From Pseudomonas soli (lineage in GTDB: Bacteria > Pseudomonadota > Gammaproteobacteria > Pseudomonadales > Pseudomonadaceae), in assembly GCF_900110655.1 (NCBI RefSeq), contig NZ_FOEQ01000003.1, forward strand, positions 372,001-436,000: a stretch of DNA of 64,000 nt. The letters run 5' to 3'. Shown here in pieces: positions 33,920 to 42,108 of this stretch. Positions within the stretch are counted from its first letter, which is position 1; each line of letters begins with the position of its first letter. The notes beneath the pieces were generated by a model. It had not been told where the DNA came from and made no database searches. It was given only the letters and a program-made list of their open reading frames with translations. The translations under genes and the position numbers were made by a program.

Positions 33920-34321
33920 GTGAAAGCGTGGATCTTGATGGTGCTGGCCCTGATGCTGCCGGTGGTGGCCATGGCCGAGGAAAAGGAAGGCGAGCCCAAG
34001 GTCGCCTATATCAACCTCAGCCCGCCCTTCGTTGGCAACTACGCCCTCGACGGCGGCCCCAAGCTGCGCGTGTACAAGGCCGACGTCGCCCTGCGCGTGA
34101 CCGGGGATGCCGCCGCCACGGCGGTCAAGCACCACGAACCGCTGATCCGCAACCAGCTGGTGGCGCTGTTCACCCAGCAGGGCGTGGACAACATGAGCAA
34201 CGTCGAAGCCAAGGAAAAGCTGCGCCAGGAAGCCTTGAAACAGGTGCAGCAGGTGATGGAGTCCGAAGAGGGCAAGCCGATCGTCGAGGACCTGCTGTTC
34301 AACAACCTGATCGTGCAGTGA
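33920..34321 (+). CDS. Stand-alone FliL-like exported protein
   Basis: This 133-residue protein starts at GTG 33920 behind TGAGGAG. It has a signal peptide or anchor (KAWILMVLALMLPVVAMAEE). The rest follows the FliL pattern: AYINLSPPFVGNYA, LRVYKADVALRVTGDAAATAVKHHEPLIRNQLVALFT, and a C-terminal LKQVQQVMESEEGKPIVEDLLFNNLIVQ. True FliL stabilises the flagellar stator, but this copy is not in a flagellar cluster and its N-terminal helix looks cleavable. Pseudomonads commonly carry such a FliL-like gene away from flagellar loci. It is convergent with yhhJ, with adjacent stops. Confidence 0.8.
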   Translation: MKAWILMVLALMLPVVAMAEEKEGEPKVAYINLSPPFVGNYALDGGPKLRVYKADVALRVTGDAAATAVKHHEPLIRNQLVALFTQQGVDNMSNVEAKEKLRQEALKQVQQVMESEEGKPIVEDLLFNNLIVQ

Positions 34322-35431
34322 TCAGGCGGCGAGGCTGCGGCGAAAGCGCGCCAGGGCCACGCCGAAGAACACCAGGCCGATCGCGGCCAGCGCCGCGACG
34401 TCCGGCCACACCACGCTCAGCCCGGCGTCGCGGAACAGGATCGCCGCGCCGAGGCTGACGAAGTGGGTCGAGGGCGAGCCCTGCATGACCCACTGCAGCC
34501 ACTGCGGCATGCTGTCCAGCGGTGTGCTGCCCCCCGACAGCAGCAGCATCGGGATGATCACCGGGATCGCCAGCAGGCCGAACTGCGGTGTCGAGCGCGC
34601 CAGGGTGGCGAGGAAGATGCCCAGTGCCGTGCTGGCGAACAGGTACAGCGCAGTCACCCCCAGGAACAACCCCATCGAGCCCGCCAGCGGCACGCCCAGG
34701 GCGCCCTTGACCACCACTTCCAGCGATATCCAGGTACAGGCCACCACCACCAGGGCGTTGCTGGCGATTTTCGCCAGCATGATTTCCAGTGCCGTCAGCG
34801 GCAGCACCAGCAGGTGGTCGAGGGTGCCGTGCTCGCGTTCGCGCAGCAATGCGGTACCGGTTAGGATGATGGCCAGGATGGTGATGTTGTTGACGATCTG
34901 GATCACCGCCAGGAACCAGCCGCCTTCGAGGTTGGGGTTGAACAGCGCCTTGGGATTGAGCAGTGCCGGGCTGCTGGTGCTGCGGCCTGCGTATTCGAGC
35001 AGCTCGCGTTCGAAGATCCGCCCGATGTAGCCCGCGCCCATGAAGGCCTGGCTCATGGCCGTGGCATCGACGTTGACCTGCAGCTCCGGTGAGCGCCCGG
35101 CCAGCAGGTCGGCCTGGAAATTTACCGGTACGTTGATCACGAAGGTGTACTGGCCGCTGTCCATGGCCTGGTCCAGGCGATCGGCCGGCAGTGCCACGGC
35201 GGGCTGGAATTCGGGCGGTTGCAGCGACTCGGCGAGCTTGCGCGAGATGGCGCCGTGGTCTTCGTCGACCACTGCGACACTGGCGTTGTGCACGCCTATT
35301 ACCGAACCTGCGGCAGGCATGTAGATCGCCACGCTGAACGCGTACAGCAGGAACAGCAGCAACACGCTGTCATGGCGCAGGCTGGTGAGTTCCTTCAGGC
35401 CCAGGCGCAAGGTGTGGGAGAGCCGGCTCAT
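34322..35431 (-). CDS. yhhJ: ABC-2 type permease (YhhJ-like)
   Basis: This 369-residue membrane protein has one N-terminal helix, a large extracytoplasmic region (about 45-175) and five C-terminal helices containing TALLREREHGTLDHLLVLPLTALEIMLAK, the ABC-2 signature. It is the last gene of a three-gene set with rbbA and yhiI (1-bp gap to rbbA), the same order as in E. coli. It probably pairs with the permease half of RbbA to form an exporter with the HlyD-type YhiI protein. The substrate is unknown. Confidence 0.87.
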   Translation of the reverse strand: MSRLSHTLRLGLKELTSLRHDSVLLLFLLYAFSVAIYMPAAGSVIGVHNASVAVVDEDHGAISRKLAESLQPPEFQPAVALPADRLDQAMDSGQYTFVINVPVNFQADLLAGRSPELQVNVDATAMSQAFMGAGYIGRIFERELLEYAGRSTSSPALLNPKALFNPNLEGGWFLAVIQIVNNITILAIILTGTALLREREHGTLDHLLVLPLTALEIMLAKIASNALVVVACTWISLEVVVKGALGVPLAGSMGLFLGVTALYLFASTALGIFLATLARSTPQFGLLAIPVIIPMLLLSGGSTPLDSMPQWLQWVMQGSPSTHFVSLGAAILFRDAGLSVVWPDVAALAAIGLVFFGVALARFRRSLAA

Positions 35432-35432
35432 T

Positions 35433-38156
35433 TCAGGCCTCCTGCTTTTTCAGCATGATCAGGCTCAGCCCGGTGAAGGCGGCGAAGAAGCCCAGCAGCG
35501 CCAGGCACTGCGGCCACAGCTCGTGCAGGCCCAGGGCCTTGGTGAAGGTGCCGACGGCGATGTCGAGGAAGTAGCCGGCAGGGAACAGCTGGCCCATCAG
35601 CGCCGCCGCGCCCTCCAGCGACGAGCGCGGCACGATCAGCCCGGAGAACTGGATGGTCGGCAGGCTGGTGATGATCAGGGTGCCGAGGATCGCGGCGATC
35701 TGCGTGCGGGTGAAGGCCGAGATCAACAGGCCCAGGCTGGTGGTCGCCAGCAGGTAGGCCAGGCCGCCGCAGGCCAGGGCCAGCGGGCTGCCCTTGAGCG
35801 GCACGCCGAACAGCCAGCGGTTCATCGCCACCAGCAGCGCCAGGTTGACCAGGCTCACCGCGAGGTACGGCGCCTGCTTGCCGAGCAGGAACTCCAGGCG
35901 GGTCAGGGGCGTTGCGTAGAAGTTGGTGATCGAGCCCAGCTCCTTTTCCCGCACGATGCCCAGCGCGGTGAGCATGGCCGGGATGAAGGCCAGGATCAGT
36001 GCCATGACGCCGGGGCCGATGGCGTTCACGCTGACCACGTCCTGGTTGTAGCGAAAGCGCGTTTCCAGGCGCACCGGCTGCTGGCGCGAGACTGGGTTCG
36101 GGCCGAGGGCCGCGAGCTGTTCAAGGTTGGCCTGGTGCACGGCCTCGACATAGTTGCGGCTGGTCTCGGCGCGAAACGGCATGCCACCGTCAAGCCAGGC
36201 CGCAACCACCGGCTGGCGCCCTGCATGCAGGTCGCGGCCAAAGCCCGGCGGGATCTCCAGGGCCAGCTTGATCTCCGAGCGCTGCAAGCGCTGGTGCAGC
36301 TGGCGGGCATCGCGGATCGGCGGCCGCTCGGCGAAATAGCGCGAGCCACGGAAGGCCTCCAGGTAGGCGCGGCTCTGCGGGCTCTGGTCCTGGTCATAGA
36401 CGGCGAAGGCGAGGTCTTCCACATCCAGCGAGATGCCATAGCCGAAGATCACCATCATGAACAATGCCCCTGCCAGGGCGAAGGCCAGGCGCACCTTGTC
36501 GCGCAGCAGCTCTTTGCCTTCGCGGCTGGCTACGGCCAGCAGGCGGCGCAGACTGAAGGCCTGGCGCAGAGCGGGCGCTGGGGCAGCGGCCTGCTCCAGC
36601 GTGGCGTCGGCTTGGGCCTGGTTGGGCGCGTCCTGGGCCTGTTCGAGGCAACGCACGAAGGCGTCTTCCAGGGTGTCGCCGCCGAACTGGATTTGCAGGG
36701 CATGCGGTGTGTCGCAGGCCAGCACCCGGCCGGCGTGCATCAGCGAGATACGGTCGCAGCGCAGGGCTTCGTTCATGAAGTGGGTGGACAGGAAGATGGT
36801 CACGCCCTGCTCGCGGGACAACTCCACCAGCAGCCGCCAGAAGTCGTCGCGGGCCGCCGGATCGACGCCCGAGGTTGGTTCGTCGAGGATCAGCACTTCC
36901 GGGCGGTGCAGCACCGCCACGGCCAGCGACAGGCGTTGGCGCAGGCCCAGGGGCAGGGCGCCGGAAGGCTGGTCGGCGATGGCGCCAAGGTCGAAGCGCT
37001 CGATGAGTTCGGCGATGCGCGGTGCGCTGTCGGCCTTGGCCAGGTCGAACAGGCGAGCATGCAGCTCGAGGTTCTGCCGGGCGCTCAGCTCGCCGTACAG
37101 GGAATAACTCTGGGACATGAAGCCGACCCGCTTGCGCGTGGCCAGGTCGCCGGCATCCACCGGGCGGCCAAGCAGGCTGGCGCTGCCTTCGCTGGCCGGC
37201 ATCAGCCCGGTGAGCACCTTCATGGTGGTGGTCTTGCCGCAGCCGTTGGAACCGAGGAAGCCGAAAATTTCGCCGCGACCGATGGCGAAGCTGACCTTGT
37301 TCACCGCGGTGAAGTCGCCGAAGCGCAAGGTCAGGTCGTGGGCCTCGATGGCGATCGGCCCATCATCGACCTGGCGTGGCGGAATCCGCAGCGGCTCGGG
37401 TTGCTCGCGGCCGGCCCCTTGAAAGTGGGTGAAGGCATCGTCGAGCTTGCCACTGGGCGTGGTCGCAGCCAGCTCACGGCTCAGGCCTGCAGCCAGCAGG
37501 CGACCGGCATCAAGCATCAGGCAGTGCTCGAACTGCTCGGCTTCCTCCATGTAGGCGGTGGCCACCAGCAGGGTCAGTTGCGGGCGCTGGGCGCGCACCT
37601 GCTCGACCAGTTCCCAGAAGCGCCGCCGTGACAGCGGGTCGACGCCGGTGGTCGGCTCGTCGAGGATCAGCAGGTCCGGCTCGTGGATCAGCGCGCAGCA
37701 CAACCCCAGCTTCTGCTTCATGCCGCCCGAAAGCTTGCCGGCCGGGCGCTCGCCGAAACGTTCGAGGTCGGTGGCGCGCAGCAGGCTGGCCATGCGTTGC
37801 TCGCATTCGGCGCGGCCGAGGCCGAACAGGGTGGCAAAGAAGCGGATGTTCTCGCGGATCGACAGCTCCGGGTACAGGTTGTTGCCCAGGCCCTGGGGCA
37901 TGAACGCGACCTTGGGGTACAGCGCGGTGCGGTGGCGGCGTTGGCGGATCGAGCCGCCGAGCACCTGCAACTCACCCTGTTGCAGGCGCTTGACTCCGGC
38001 AATCAGCCCGAGCAGGGTCGACTTGCCGGCGCCATCCGGGCCGATCAGGCCGCAGCGGGTGCCGGCCGGCAGGCTGAACGCGAGAGGGTGCAGGGCCTGC
38101 AGATCGCCATAGCAGTGGCTGACGTCGTCGGCCTGCAGCGCTGTCGCCGCGTTCAT
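35433..38156 (-). CDS. rbbA: Fused double ATPase–permease RbbA (YhiH)
   Basis: This 907-residue protein has two ABC ATPase domains and an ABC-2 permease domain (about 540-907). The first ATPase has Walker A GPDGAGKST, signature LSGGMKQK and Walker B LLILDEPTTGVDP. The second has Walker A GSNGCGKTT, a degenerate signature (LPLGLRQR in place of LSGGxxQ) and Walker B VLILDEPTSGVDP. Length and layout match E. coli RbbA (about 911 residues), reported as a ribosome-associated ATPase but encoded in an exporter-like operon. Overlap with yhiI (4 bp) shows coupling. Whether it acts on ribosomes or exports a substrate is not decided by sequence. Confidence 0.9.
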   Translation of the reverse strand: MNAATALQADDVSHCYGDLQALHPLAFSLPAGTRCGLIGPDGAGKSTLLGLIAGVKRLQQGELQVLGGSIRQRRHRTALYPKVAFMPQGLGNNLYPELSIRENIRFFATLFGLGRAECEQRMASLLRATDLERFGERPAGKLSGGMKQKLGLCCALIHEPDLLILDEPTTGVDPLSRRRFWELVEQVRAQRPQLTLLVATAYMEEAEQFEHCLMLDAGRLLAAGLSRELAATTPSGKLDDAFTHFQGAGREQPEPLRIPPRQVDDGPIAIEAHDLTLRFGDFTAVNKVSFAIGRGEIFGFLGSNGCGKTTTMKVLTGLMPASEGSASLLGRPVDAGDLATRKRVGFMSQSYSLYGELSARQNLELHARLFDLAKADSAPRIAELIERFDLGAIADQPSGALPLGLRQRLSLAVAVLHRPEVLILDEPTSGVDPAARDDFWRLLVELSREQGVTIFLSTHFMNEALRCDRISLMHAGRVLACDTPHALQIQFGGDTLEDAFVRCLEQAQDAPNQAQADATLEQAAAPAPALRQAFSLRRLLAVASREGKELLRDKVRLAFALAGALFMMVIFGYGISLDVEDLAFAVYDQDQSPQSRAYLEAFRGSRYFAERPPIRDARQLHQRLQRSEIKLALEIPPGFGRDLHAGRQPVVAAWLDGGMPFRAETSRNYVEAVHQANLEQLAALGPNPVSRQQPVRLETRFRYNQDVVSVNAIGPGVMALILAFIPAMLTALGIVREKELGSITNFYATPLTRLEFLLGKQAPYLAVSLVNLALLVAMNRWLFGVPLKGSPLALACGGLAYLLATTSLGLLISAFTRTQIAAILGTLIITSLPTIQFSGLIVPRSSLEGAAALMGQLFPAGYFLDIAVGTFTKALGLHELWPQCLALLGFFAAFTGLSLIMLKKQEA

Positions 38157-39112
38157 TGCAGGTTGGCCGGCCAGCCCACGTCGGCGGTGCGCACGTACCC
38201 GGCGCCGGGCATGCCCGGCTTGGCCTGGGGCACGGCGCTCGGCTCGGTCAGGCGCAGCTTGACCCGGAACACCAGCTTTTGCCGTTCGTCACGGGTCTCG
38301 ACCTGTTTCGGGGTGAACTGCGCCTTGGCCGCGACAAACGCGATCTTCGCCGGCAGGGCCTGCTCGGGCAGGGCGTCGAGCACGATCCGCGCCTGGTCGC
38401 CCACGGTCAGCCGGCCGGTGGTGGCGGCGGGCAGGTAGAGATTCATGTACTGGTCGCTGGGGTCGATCAGCATCAGCACCCGGCCACCGGCACCGAGCAC
38501 CTCGCCAGGCTCGGCCAGGCGCAGCTGGATGATGCCGTCGATGGGGGCACGCAGGCTGCTGTCGTCGATTTCGCTGGTGAGCTGGGCGACCTGGGCTTCG
38601 GCCGCGCCGATGGCGGCCTTGATCGCCGCCAGCTGGGCGCGGGCGGCGACCACGGCAGAGGTGGCGGTGTCATAGCGGGCCTGCTGCTGGTCGAGCAGTT
38701 GCTGGCTGGCGAACTTGCGCTGGTAGATTTCGCGCACCCGCTTGAGCTCCTGGCTGGCCAGCAGCAGTTCGCTCTGGCGCAGTTGCACGCTGGCCTGGGC
38801 GGCGGCGTAGTTCTCGCGGGCGCGCAGCACTTCGGCCTCGGCCTGGCTGCGCTGGGCCTCCATCGTGCGGGTATCGATGCGCGCGAGCAGTTGGCCGCGG
38901 GTGACCTTGTCGCCTTCATCGACCAGCACCTCGGCCAGGCGCCCGGGGACCTTGCTGGCGATCTGCACTTCGGTGGATTCGAGGCGCCCGTTACCCATGC
39001 TCAGGCCTTCGGGCAGGCGGTCGTGAAGGGACTTCCAGTAACCCAGCCCGCCGGCCGCCAATAGCAGCAACACCAAGGCGGAGGCGAAGATTCTGGGGGC
39101 TTTTCGATTCAT
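38153..39112 (-). CDS. yhiI: HlyD-family membrane fusion protein (YhiI-like)
   Basis: This 319-residue periplasmic adaptor has an N-terminal anchor (IFASALVLLLLAAGGLGYW), a biotinyl-lipoyl half (STEVQIASKVPGRLAEVLVDEGDKVTRGQLLARID), a coiled-coil hairpin (about 95-185, rich in Ala and Gln) and the second lipoyl half (DSSLRAPIDGIIQLRLAEPGEVLGAGG). It is the first gene of the yhiI–rbbA–yhhJ operon and should bridge the inner-membrane transporter to an outer-membrane channel such as TolC. ATG 39112 is chosen over 39136 for its AGGA site. Confidence 0.88.
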   Translation of the reverse strand: MNRKAPRIFASALVLLLLAAGGLGYWKSLHDRLPEGLSMGNGRLESTEVQIASKVPGRLAEVLVDEGDKVTRGQLLARIDTRTMEAQRSQAEAEVLRARENYAAAQASVQLRQSELLLASQELKRVREIYQRKFASQQLLDQQQARYDTATSAVVAARAQLAAIKAAIGAAEAQVAQLTSEIDDSSLRAPIDGIIQLRLAEPGEVLGAGGRVLMLIDPSDQYMNLYLPAATTGRLTVGDQARIVLDALPEQALPAKIAFVAAKAQFTPKQVETRDERQKLVFRVKLRLTEPSAVPQAKPGMPGAGYVRTADVGWPANLQ

Positions 39113-39205
39113 CGGTCTGCATCCTGCGGCTTGCACGCCTTATCCTGGCGCGACGCGCATCCTGGCGCGTTGATATTGGTCAAACCCCTGACAATAGACG
39201 CACAA

Positions 39206-39655
39206 TCAGCTCAGCGCGAGGATCGCCGCCCATTGTTCTGCGGTCACCGGCATCACCGACAGGCGGCTGCCCTTTTGCACCAGTGGCAGTTCCTCCAGTG
39301 CCGCCTGCTGCTTGAGCAGGCCCAGGCCGAGTACCTGGCGGAAGGTCTGCACATGCTCGACATCCACCGCGCTCCACGGGTTCTTCTCGGCGCTGGCCTT
39401 GGCATCGTGGTAGTGGCTTTGCGGGTCGAGGGCGGTCGGGTCCGGGTAGGCCGCGGCGCTGATCCGGGCAATGCCGGCGATCCCTGGTTGCGGGCAGCTG
39501 GAGTGGTAGAAGAAGAACTCGTCGCCTATGCTCATGGCCCGCAGGAAATTGCGCGCCTGGTAGTTGCGTACCCCGTCCCAACGGGCACTGCCCAGGCGTG
39601 CCAAGGCTTCGATGGAGAGCTCGTCGGGCTCGGATTTCATCAGCCAGTAGGCCAT
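39206..39655 (-). CDS. EVE-domain (thymocyte nuclear protein 1-like) protein
   Basis: This 149-residue single-domain protein opens with MAYWLMKSEPDELSIEAL and includes WDGVRNYQARNFLRAMSIGDEFFFYHSSC and a pro-rich core, the EVE/PUA-like fold. EVE domains bind modified bases in nucleic acids. In bacteria the domain occurs either in defence loci or, as here, as a lone housekeeping gene. The start at 39655 follows AGGAGC. There are no defence neighbours. The function is unassigned beyond the fold. Confidence 0.85.
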   Translation of the reverse strand: MAYWLMKSEPDELSIEALARLGSARWDGVRNYQARNFLRAMSIGDEFFFYHSSCPQPGIAGIARISAAAYPDPTALDPQSHYHDAKASAEKNPWSAVDVEHVQTFRQVLGLGLLKQQAALEELPLVQKGSRLSVMPVTAEQWAAILALS

Positions 39656-39831
39656 GGATGCTGCTCCTGAAAGAGTTTGAAATAACTCGTTGCATGAAAC
39701 CGACAGTCGGTTGGCGTCAACGTTTGCCTAGCGACTCATGTTGTCGGAAAATGCGCCGATTTTAAGCTATACGCTCCGGCAGCCATCAAGAAAGCCGCCG
39801 AGCCTGGACAGTTGTTCTTGGGGGGCAATCA

Positions 39832-39987
39832 ATGAAACAACGTAAACCGGACCTGCTCTGGATCCTGGCCTTCATCTTCGGCCTGGGCGTGGTCACCACC
39901 GGTTACGCGCAAGGTTTGTGGGAGCGCAAGCTCGATGCCGCCTATCAGCAGGCGCCCGTCGATCCGGCGCAGCAACAGCACCGCTGA
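39832..39987 (+). CDS. Small single-pass membrane protein (51 residues)
   Basis: The frame reads ATG to TGA after a purine-rich GGGGGG site 6 nt upstream. The product (MKQRKPDLLWILAFIFGLGV...) has a positively charged N-terminus, one hydrophobic helix (about 8-26) and a polar Gln-rich tail ending QQQHR. The helix topology, codon use and position between the EVE gene and the cyclo-ligase support a real gene. No family is recognised, and the function is unknown. It converges with the cyclo-ligase gene, with 8 bp between stops. Confidence 0.7.
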   Translation: MKQRKPDLLWILAFIFGLGVVTTGYAQGLWERKLDAAYQQAPVDPAQQQHR

Positions 39988-39995
39988 TCGCGGGT

Positions 39996-40604
39996 TCACT
40001 TCGCTGCCAAGTACCAACCACGGTCTGACACCGTGCCTTGCAACGGTACATCCCAGCTTGCCTGGTTGAGCCGCTCCACCTTCTGGCATTCATGCGCCAG
40101 CCCCAGCAGCAATGGTTTTTTCCAGGCCTTGCGCCGGCTCTGATAGGCCAGGCTGCGGTCATAGAAGCCCCCGCCCATGCCCAGGCGCCCCCCCATCTCA
40201 TCGAAACCGACCAGCGGCAGCAGGATCAGGTCCAGCGCCCAGATCGGCCTTTGGCGTTTGCGCTCGACTACAGGTTCGGCGATGCCGAAGCGGTTGGGTC
40301 GCAGCTTTTCCCCTGGCTCGAAACGCTGGAACACCATGCGTGTGGCGGGCCAGGCGTGCAACACAGGCAGGTAGACGTGCTTGCCGCGCCTGTGCGCCTC
40401 GCGCAGCAGCAGGCGCGGGTCGATCTCGCCATCATTGGGCAGGTACAGGGCGATATGCCGGGCGCGGCGGAACAGTGGATGCTGCGCCAACTGGCGATAG
40501 AGGCCTTCGGCGGCCTGGCGTTGCTGGGCGGGTGTGAGGGCGCGGCGGGCATTGCGCAGGAGGCGGCGAAGCTGGGGGCGGGTAAGCGGCGCGGTGTCGG
40601 TCAT
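39996..40604 (-). CDS. 5-formyltetrahydrofolate cyclo-ligase
   Basis: This 202-residue enzyme converts 5-formyl-THF to 5,10-methenyl-THF with ATP. The N-terminal RNARRALTPAQQRQAA and the C-terminal phosphate-binding LVGFDEMGGRLGMGGGFYDRSLA are the family hallmarks. ATG 40604 is preferred. It lies directly downstream of the 6S RNA gene, the same ssrS–ygfA (fau) arrangement as in E. coli and other gammaproteobacteria, so part of its transcript probably starts at the 6S promoter. Confidence 0.9.
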   Translation of the reverse strand: MTDTAPLTRPQLRRLLRNARRALTPAQQRQAAEGLYRQLAQHPLFRRARHIALYLPNDGEIDPRLLLREAHRRGKHVYLPVLHAWPATRMVFQRFEPGEKLRPNRFGIAEPVVERKRQRPIWALDLILLPLVGFDEMGGRLGMGGGFYDRSLAYQSRRKAWKKPLLLGLAHECQKVERLNQASWDVPLQGTVSDRGWYLAAK

Positions 40605-40629
40605 GGCACGGGCGATCCCTGAAGAAACG

Positions 40630-40653
40630 AAAAGCCCGCCGTGGAAGGCGGGC
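40630..40653 (-). terminator. Terminator at the 3' side of 6S RNA
   Basis: On the reverse strand GCCCGCC-TTCCAC-GGCGGGC is followed by TTTTCGTTTC. It lies between the 6S RNA and the cyclo-ligase start, and would allow partial read-through into that gene. Confidence 0.75.
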
Positions 40654-40662
40654 AGTTCTGAA

Positions 40663-40845
40663 AGCAGGCTCCCCGACAAGACCGCTATCGGTGTAGCCCT
40701 TGAACCCGAAAGTTCAAGGTGGAGATTGCAGGGGGCGTTAAGGCTTTCCGTCGGGCGGACATGCACACCTGCCCCAGCGTGCAACCCCCGTGGTTGTGCG
40801 TATCGGCTCAGGGACATAACCGACTGGCGCATCCCCCAGGGAGTG
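40663..40845 (-). ncRNA. ssrS: 6S RNA
   Basis: The reverse strand between zapA and the cyclo-ligase gene carries the 6S hallmark GTCCCTGAGCCGATA. The closing stem pairs the 5' CTCCC with the 3' GGGGAG, giving an RNA of about 183 nt with a large central bulge that mimics an open promoter. 6S RNA binds RNA polymerase–sigma-70 in stationary phase. The ends are estimated from the -10 box and the closing stem, so each may be off by a few bases. Confidence 0.88.
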
Positions 40846-40850
40846 GCGCC

Positions 40851-40879
40851 AGTATACCAATCTCAGTCGCTTTTGCTAA
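40851..40879 (-). promoter_or_regulatory. Predicted sigma-70 promoter of 6S RNA
   Basis: On the reverse strand TTAGCA and TATACT are separated by exactly 17 bp, each one or two bases from consensus. The -35 element overlaps the last codons of zapA. Confidence 0.65.
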
Positions 40880-41180
40880 CCGGATCGTCGGAGAGGGCCT
40901 GGTCGACCCGTTCCAGCAGGTCACGCACCTGTTCGCGGGTGGTGCCGCCGCTGGCCACTTCGGGGCGTTCCTGGCGGTGCAGCAGCTCGTGGGTGATGTT
41001 CAGCGCGGCCATCACCGCGATACGGTCGGCGCCGATCACCTTGCCGCTGCTGCGGATCTCGCGCATCTTGCCATCCAGGTAGCGGGCGGCACCGACCAGG
41101 TTGTTGCGCTCCTCGGGCGGGCAGATGATCGAGTATTCCTTGTCGAGGATCTGGACGGTGACGCTATTGCTTGAACTCAT
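40863..41180 (-). CDS. zapA: Cell division protein ZapA
   Basis: This 105-residue cytoplasmic protein has the N-terminal VTVQILDKEYSIICPPEERNNLVGAARYLDGKM globular head and a C-terminal coiled coil typical of ZapA, which promotes FtsZ filament bundling at midcell. It starts at ATG 41180, overlapping the stop of the small coiled-coil gene by 4 bp. It ends just before the 6S promoter. Order and length match the Pseudomonas zapA locus. Confidence 0.92.
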   Translation of the reverse strand: MSSSNSVTVQILDKEYSIICPPEERNNLVGAARYLDGKMREIRSSGKVIGADRIAVMAALNITHELLHRQERPEVASGGTTREQVRDLLERVDQALSDDPVSKSD

Positions 41181-41386
41181 GAGTCTTGCTCCAGGGCCTT
41201 GAGGCGCAGGATCATCGATTCGATCTTGCGTTTGGCGATCTCGTTCTTTTCGATCAGGTGGGCGCGCTCCTCGCGCCAGGATCGTTCCTGAGCTACTAAG
41301 AGTGCGTTTTGCCGCTTTAGTTGCTCGACCCGTTGGATCAGCAACTCGAACCGGCTCATCAGCGCTTGCAGGTCGTTCTCTTGCAT
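41177..41386 (-). CDS. Small coiled-coil protein of the TIGR02449 family
   Basis: This 69-residue protein is almost wholly a charged heptad-repeat helix (ALMSRFELLIQRVEQLKRQN... RAHLIEKNEIAKRKIESMIL), like the TIGR02449/ZapB-like family. It is co-translated with zapA (ATGA overlap), so a division role is plausible. ATG 41386 is given as the start. A GTG at 41395 with AAGGA 5 nt upstream would add three residues and is a real alternative. Confidence 0.85.
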   Translation of the reverse strand: MQENDLQALMSRFELLIQRVEQLKRQNALLVAQERSWREERAHLIEKNEIAKRKIESMILRLKALEQDS

Positions 41387-41532
41387 GGATTGCACTCGAT
41401 TCCTTGACTCGCCTGGCGATCATGCCTGCCCCAAGGGCGCGACGGCCAGTGCCGATGGTCTTGGCGCGCCTGCCGGTGCTAGGATACAAGGTCTCCATTC
41501 TAGTCATTGCGCCGTCTGGCGCCTAGCTGCCC

Positions 41533-42087
41533 ATGCCCAATACCCAATCGCCCTACATTGCCTTCGCCATGTTGCTTTCGAGCAATGGCCACCCAGTCAC
41601 CCCCGCCGAGCTGCACGGTCTGCTGATCGGCCGCAGCTGCGCCGGCGCCGGTTTCGATGCCGATGCCTGGCTGGCCGACGCCGCCCAACTGCTCGAGACC
41701 GAGCCCGGTGACACTGTCCGCAACGCCCTGGTCGGCCTGCAAGAGATGGTCAAGGCCGAGCTGACCGGCGACGACGTCGCCATCGTCCTGCTGCTGCCTT
41801 CCGATGATGCCGCACTCAGCGACCGCGCCACCGCGCTGGGCCAGTGGTGCCAGGGCTTCATCACCGGTTTCGGCCTGAACGCCGGTGGCAAGGACTTGTC
41901 CACCGATGCCAAGGAAGTGCTCCAGGACCTGGTGGCCATTTCGCAGGTCCAGGAAGCGCTGGAAGAATCCGAGGACGGCGAAAGCGACTACATGGAAGTC
42001 ATGGAGTACCTGCGCGTCGCCCCGCTGCTGCTGTACACCGAGCTGGCCAAGCCCGAAGCGCCCGCGCCAAAGCCATCGCTGCACTGA
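41533..42087 (+). CDS. YgfB/UPF0149 family protein
   Basis: This 184-residue soluble protein follows the UPF0149 pattern: [33 protein letters not shown] at the N-terminus, [11 protein letters not shown], and a closing [20 protein letters not shown]. It is divergent from the zapA set and 21 bp ahead of pepP, so it probably leads the pepP–ubiH–ubiI operon. The family is structurally known but its molecular role is poorly defined. In P. aeruginosa YgfB has been linked to beta-lactamase control, which I infer only by family. No strong ribosome-binding site is visible. Confidence 0.88.
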   Translation: MPNTQSPYIAFAMLLSSNGHPVTPAELHGLLIGRSCAGAGFDADAWLADAAQLLETEPGDTVRNALVGLQEMVKAELTGDDVAIVLLLPSDDAALSDRATALGQWCQGFITGFGLNAGGKDLSTDAKEVLQDLVAISQVQEALEESEDGESDYMEVMEYLRVAPLLLYTELAKPEAPAPKPSLH

Positions 42088-42108
42088 TCTGATCGGGGTC
42101 GTTTGCCC

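Noticed and set aside
39206..39655. EVE-domain protein as part of a defence system
   Set aside because: No restriction, nuclease or other defence gene is adjacent; neighbours are housekeeping.
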